From Candidatus Aminicenantota bacterium (GTDB taxonomy: Bacteria; Acidobacteriota; Aminicenantia; Aminicenantales; Aminicenantaceae): DNA of 6,491 nt. The position numbers and the translations under genes were made by a program. Of the stretch, positions 4,632-6,491 are shown one piece after another (position 1 is the first letter of the stretch; each line of letters begins with the position of its first letter). The notes under the pieces are model-generated. The model was not told the DNA's origin, made no database searches, and worked only from the letters and a program-made list of their open reading frames with translations. The DNA is taken from NCBI GenBank assembly GCA_030617525.1, contig JAUWVG010000138.1:1-6491 (forward strand), in the 5' to 3' direction.

Positions 4632-5852
4632 GTGTGCGTGGACACTCCCAGGCTTCGGCAGGATCTTGACCTAGTTCCCACTCACTATAAGGGAGAGAGT
4701 GTGTTTGTTGTCAAGGATGCCCTTGGTTTGATCACTCAACCTATTCTCCTGCAGAGGGACGACATCCGGTTTCTCCAACTCCTTGATGGGACTAGAACTG
4801 TTCAAGACCTCCAGCTCTTTTTTATGCGCCAACAGGGCGGTCTGCTTGTGAGCTCTGATTCAATCCAGAAAAAACTTGAGAAATATGATTCGATGTTCCT
4901 GCTGGACAGCGATTTATACCGGGATGCAAAAAATAGAATATTCGAAAAATTTTCTCGGCAGGATATCCGGCGGGCTTTTCTTGCAGGGCATGGTTATCCG
5001 GAGACTGAGGAAGAACTCCGGGCCCTCCTCGACTCCCTCTTTAAAGTTGATAGTCAAAGAGACATTAATACGGAGCTTAATTCGCTAAAGGCTCTCATTT
5101 CGCCTCACATCGACTTGGAAATTGGGAAAAAAATATACACAGCAGCCTACACTGTTCTTCGTGGTCTTTCCCCCAAAAAAATATTTCTTTTCGGGACAGG
5201 CCACAGCCTCCACGACAATTATATCTCTTTGACTGAAAAAGATTATGAAACTCCTCTAGGTATAGCAAGAACGGACAAAGACATAGTCCGTAAGCTTAAG
5301 AGTGCCTCAATTTCTGTGTCCGCTCCCAATGACTTTGATCATCGTAATGAGCACTCCATTGAGTTTCAAGTCCTTTTTCTTCAATATTTATTTGGAGAAG
5401 CATTTGAGATCGTGCCGGTCCTTTATGGTTCTTTTTCTGATGTTTTAGCCGAATACTCCCGGCCGATGCAAATACCAGGTCTGAACATTTTCCTGGAGGC
5501 TCTGAGGGAGATCCTCGCAGAGCTTTCATTTGACGCTCTCTGTGTTGCAGGTGTGGATTTTTCCCATATCGGCCCAAAATTTGGTCATATGGAATCCTCA
5601 GGGGCTCTCATCCAGGAAGCCAGAGCGCATGATAAGGGGCTTATCGAAACAATTTGTTCGGGGGATGTGAAGGGATTTTGGGAGGAGACACAGAGAGTGA
5701 AGGGGTACTACAATGTTTGCGGCTTTTCAGCGCTCTCCTGTCTTTTAGAAGTGCTGCCCCAAGTTAAAGGGCAGCTTCTCGGATATGACTTTTGGGAGGA
5801 AGCCCCCACACAATCGGCCGTGAGCTTTGCGGCCATTGGTTTAGGAGGTTGA
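4632..5852 (+). CDS. Memo-family protein (AmmeMemoRadiSam system protein B type) with N-terminal extension
   Basis: A 406-residue protein. Residues about 155-406 form the Memo domain, related to extradiol dioxygenases. The residues matching the metal/active site of human MEMO1 are all present: His159 in SPHID, His191 in GTGHSL, Asp309 and His312 in GVDFSHIG, and Cys363 in VCGFSA, plus EHSIEFQ at 240-246. Spacings agree with the human protein (32 residues between the first two His, about 51 from the last His to Cys). Residues 1-140 are an added region; 40-92 (LLDGTRTVQDLQLFF, then a helix and LLDS) look like a PqqD-type winged helix. In bacteria such proteins are often encoded with AMMECR1-domain and radical SAM partners, which are not seen here; the reaction is unsettled. 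The start is GTG 4632 or GTG 4638, as an in-frame TAA lies at 4626; neither has a clear Shine-Dalgarno. The agmatinase gene follows after one base. Confidence 0.9.
   Translation: MCVDTPRLRQDLDLVPTHYKGESVFVVKDALGLITQPILLQRDDIRFLQLLDGTRTVQDLQLFFMRQQGGLLVSSDSIQKKLEKYDSMFLLDSDLYRDAKNRIFEKFSRQDIRRAFLAGHGYPETEEELRALLDSLFKVDSQRDINTELNSLKALISPHIDLEIGKKIYTAAYTVLRGLSPKKIFLFGTGHSLHDNYISLTEKDYETPLGIARTDKDIVRKLKSASISVSAPNDFDHRNEHSIEFQVLFLQYLFGEAFEIVPVLYGSFSDVLAEYSRPMQIPGLNIFLEALREILAELSFDALCVAGVDFSHIGPKFGHMESSGALIQEARAHDKGLIETICSGDVKGFWEETQRVKGYYNVCGFSALSCLLEVLPQVKGQLLGYDFWEEAPTQSAVSFAAIGLGG
5843..5848 (+). promoter_or_regulatory. Strong ribosome binding site for the agmatinase gene
   Basis: AGGAGG, the full anti-16S match, lies 5 nt before the ATG at 5854 and inside the last codons of the Memo gene. 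It fixes the start of the next gene and suggests high, coupled translation. Confidence 0.9.
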
Positions 5853-5853
5853 A

Positions 5854-6491
5854 ATGACAGATTTTGGAGGAGCCATCCGGAAAGGTCCGGATTGCGATGT
5901 GGCCATTATTGGCATTCCCTATGATGATAAATCCAGCTATCTCAAAGGTCCGGCCAAAGGTCCTCAGGCCATCAGAGAGGCCTCAACCAGCAAAATGATC
6001 AATGCGTGGACGGAACTTGGCGTAAACATTGAAACGGATATTAAAATGACAGACTTGGGAGACTTGGATGTCTCGGGCCATTTTTTAGAAGTTTTTTCCC
6101 GGATCGAGGAAAAAATTGGGGCTGTCCTCTCCAACGGTATAGTGCCAATTGTTCTCGGCGGAGATCATTCTATCAGTTATCCTATAGTCAAGGCTTTTTG
6201 GAGGAAGTATGGAGACTTGGATATCCTTGATTTCGATGCTCATGCTGATCTCTATGATGAACTCTATGGAGACCGGTATTCGCATGCCTGCCCTTTTGCT
6301 CGAATTCTGGAAGATGGATTGGTGCAAAACATCGTTCAGGTCGGAATCCGAACTGCGAACAGTGAGCACAGAAAACAAGCCGATAAATACAACATCCGTA
6401 TGATTGAGATGAAAGATTTTGATGATTCTCTTGTGTTTGATTTTCCCAATCCACTGTATATTTCTTTTGATTTGGATGCTCTGGATCCCGC
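5854..6491 (+). CDS. Agmatinase/arginase-family ureohydrolase, 3' truncated by window
   Basis: The first 212 codons are present and the frame stays open to the window edge. The protein has the manganese-binding motifs of ureohydrolases: GGDHS (His near residue 110), DFDAHADLYDE (DAHxD, about 129-139) and SFDLDALDP near 203-211 (DxD). The N-terminal CDVAIIGIPYDD and the GPAKGPQAIREAS segment are typical of the agmatinase branch, and the SHACPFAR stretch after DAHAD is also seen in agmatinases (from memory). The likely reaction is hydrolysis of agmatine to putrescine and urea in the cytoplasm. However, guanidinobutyrase, formiminoglutamase and other guanidino substrates share these motifs, so the symbol speB is not assigned. 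It is coupled to the Memo gene (one base between them, AGGAGG upstream), which suggests a joint role, possibly in polyamine metabolism (inference). The final part of the domain lies outside the window. Confidence 0.9.
   Translation, partial: MTDFGGAIRKGPDCDVAIIGIPYDDKSSYLKGPAKGPQAIREASTSKMINAWTELGVNIETDIKMTDLGDLDVSGHFLEVFSRIEEKIGAVLSNGIVPIVLGGDHSISYPIVKAFWRKYGDLDILDFDAHADLYDELYGDRYSHACPFARILEDGLVQNIVQVGIRTANSEHRKQADKYNIRMIEMKDFDDSLVFDFPNPLYISFDLDALDP

Overview
The window is a compact stretch of a diderm bacterial chromosome of roughly 45% GC by eye. It has five complete genes and one partial gene on the minus strand on the left, and one complete and one partial gene on the plus strand on the right. 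A gene for the start of a type IV prepilin peptidase points to an organism with type IV pili or type II secretion. The gene content would fit Acidobacteriota/Aminicenantes-like or deltaproteobacterial lineages, but this is an impression and no marker gene settles it.

Minus strand, positions 1-2557: an ABC-2 type exporter ATPase, its membrane subunit, a membrane-anchored TPR-like protein and the first codons of a prepilin peptidase are joined by overlaps or 4-nt gaps. The layout recalls the pilG-pilH-pilI-pilD block of Myxococcus xanthus, so a pilus-linked ABC transporter is a reasonable hypothesis. A good sigma70-type promoter lies directly before the ATPase gene and would give an almost leaderless mRNA.

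Positions 2598-2753 hold a long, nearly perfect inverted repeat. Its right end forms the stop codon of the flavin reductase gene and its left end touches the promoter of the ABC operon. It looks like a small REP/REPIN- or MITE-like element that can also act as a terminator.

Minus strand, positions 2751-4319: a ferritin-like protein with what appear to be two four-helix units, followed 27 nt later by a flavoredoxin-type flavin reductase. Together they suggest a small iron or redox unit.

Positions 4320-4631 are a divergent control region. It has a TATAAT promoter box for the ferritin gene, four TCACC/GGTGA half-sites spaced 11-12 bp apart, a possible plus-strand promoter, and a leader with two hairpins that can also pair in a mutually exclusive way.

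Plus strand, positions 4632-6491: a Memo-family protein (AmmeMemoRadiSam system protein B type) with an extra N-terminal domain, followed after one base by an agmatinase/ureohydrolase gene that runs off the window. No RNA gene, CRISPR array or transposase gene was seen.
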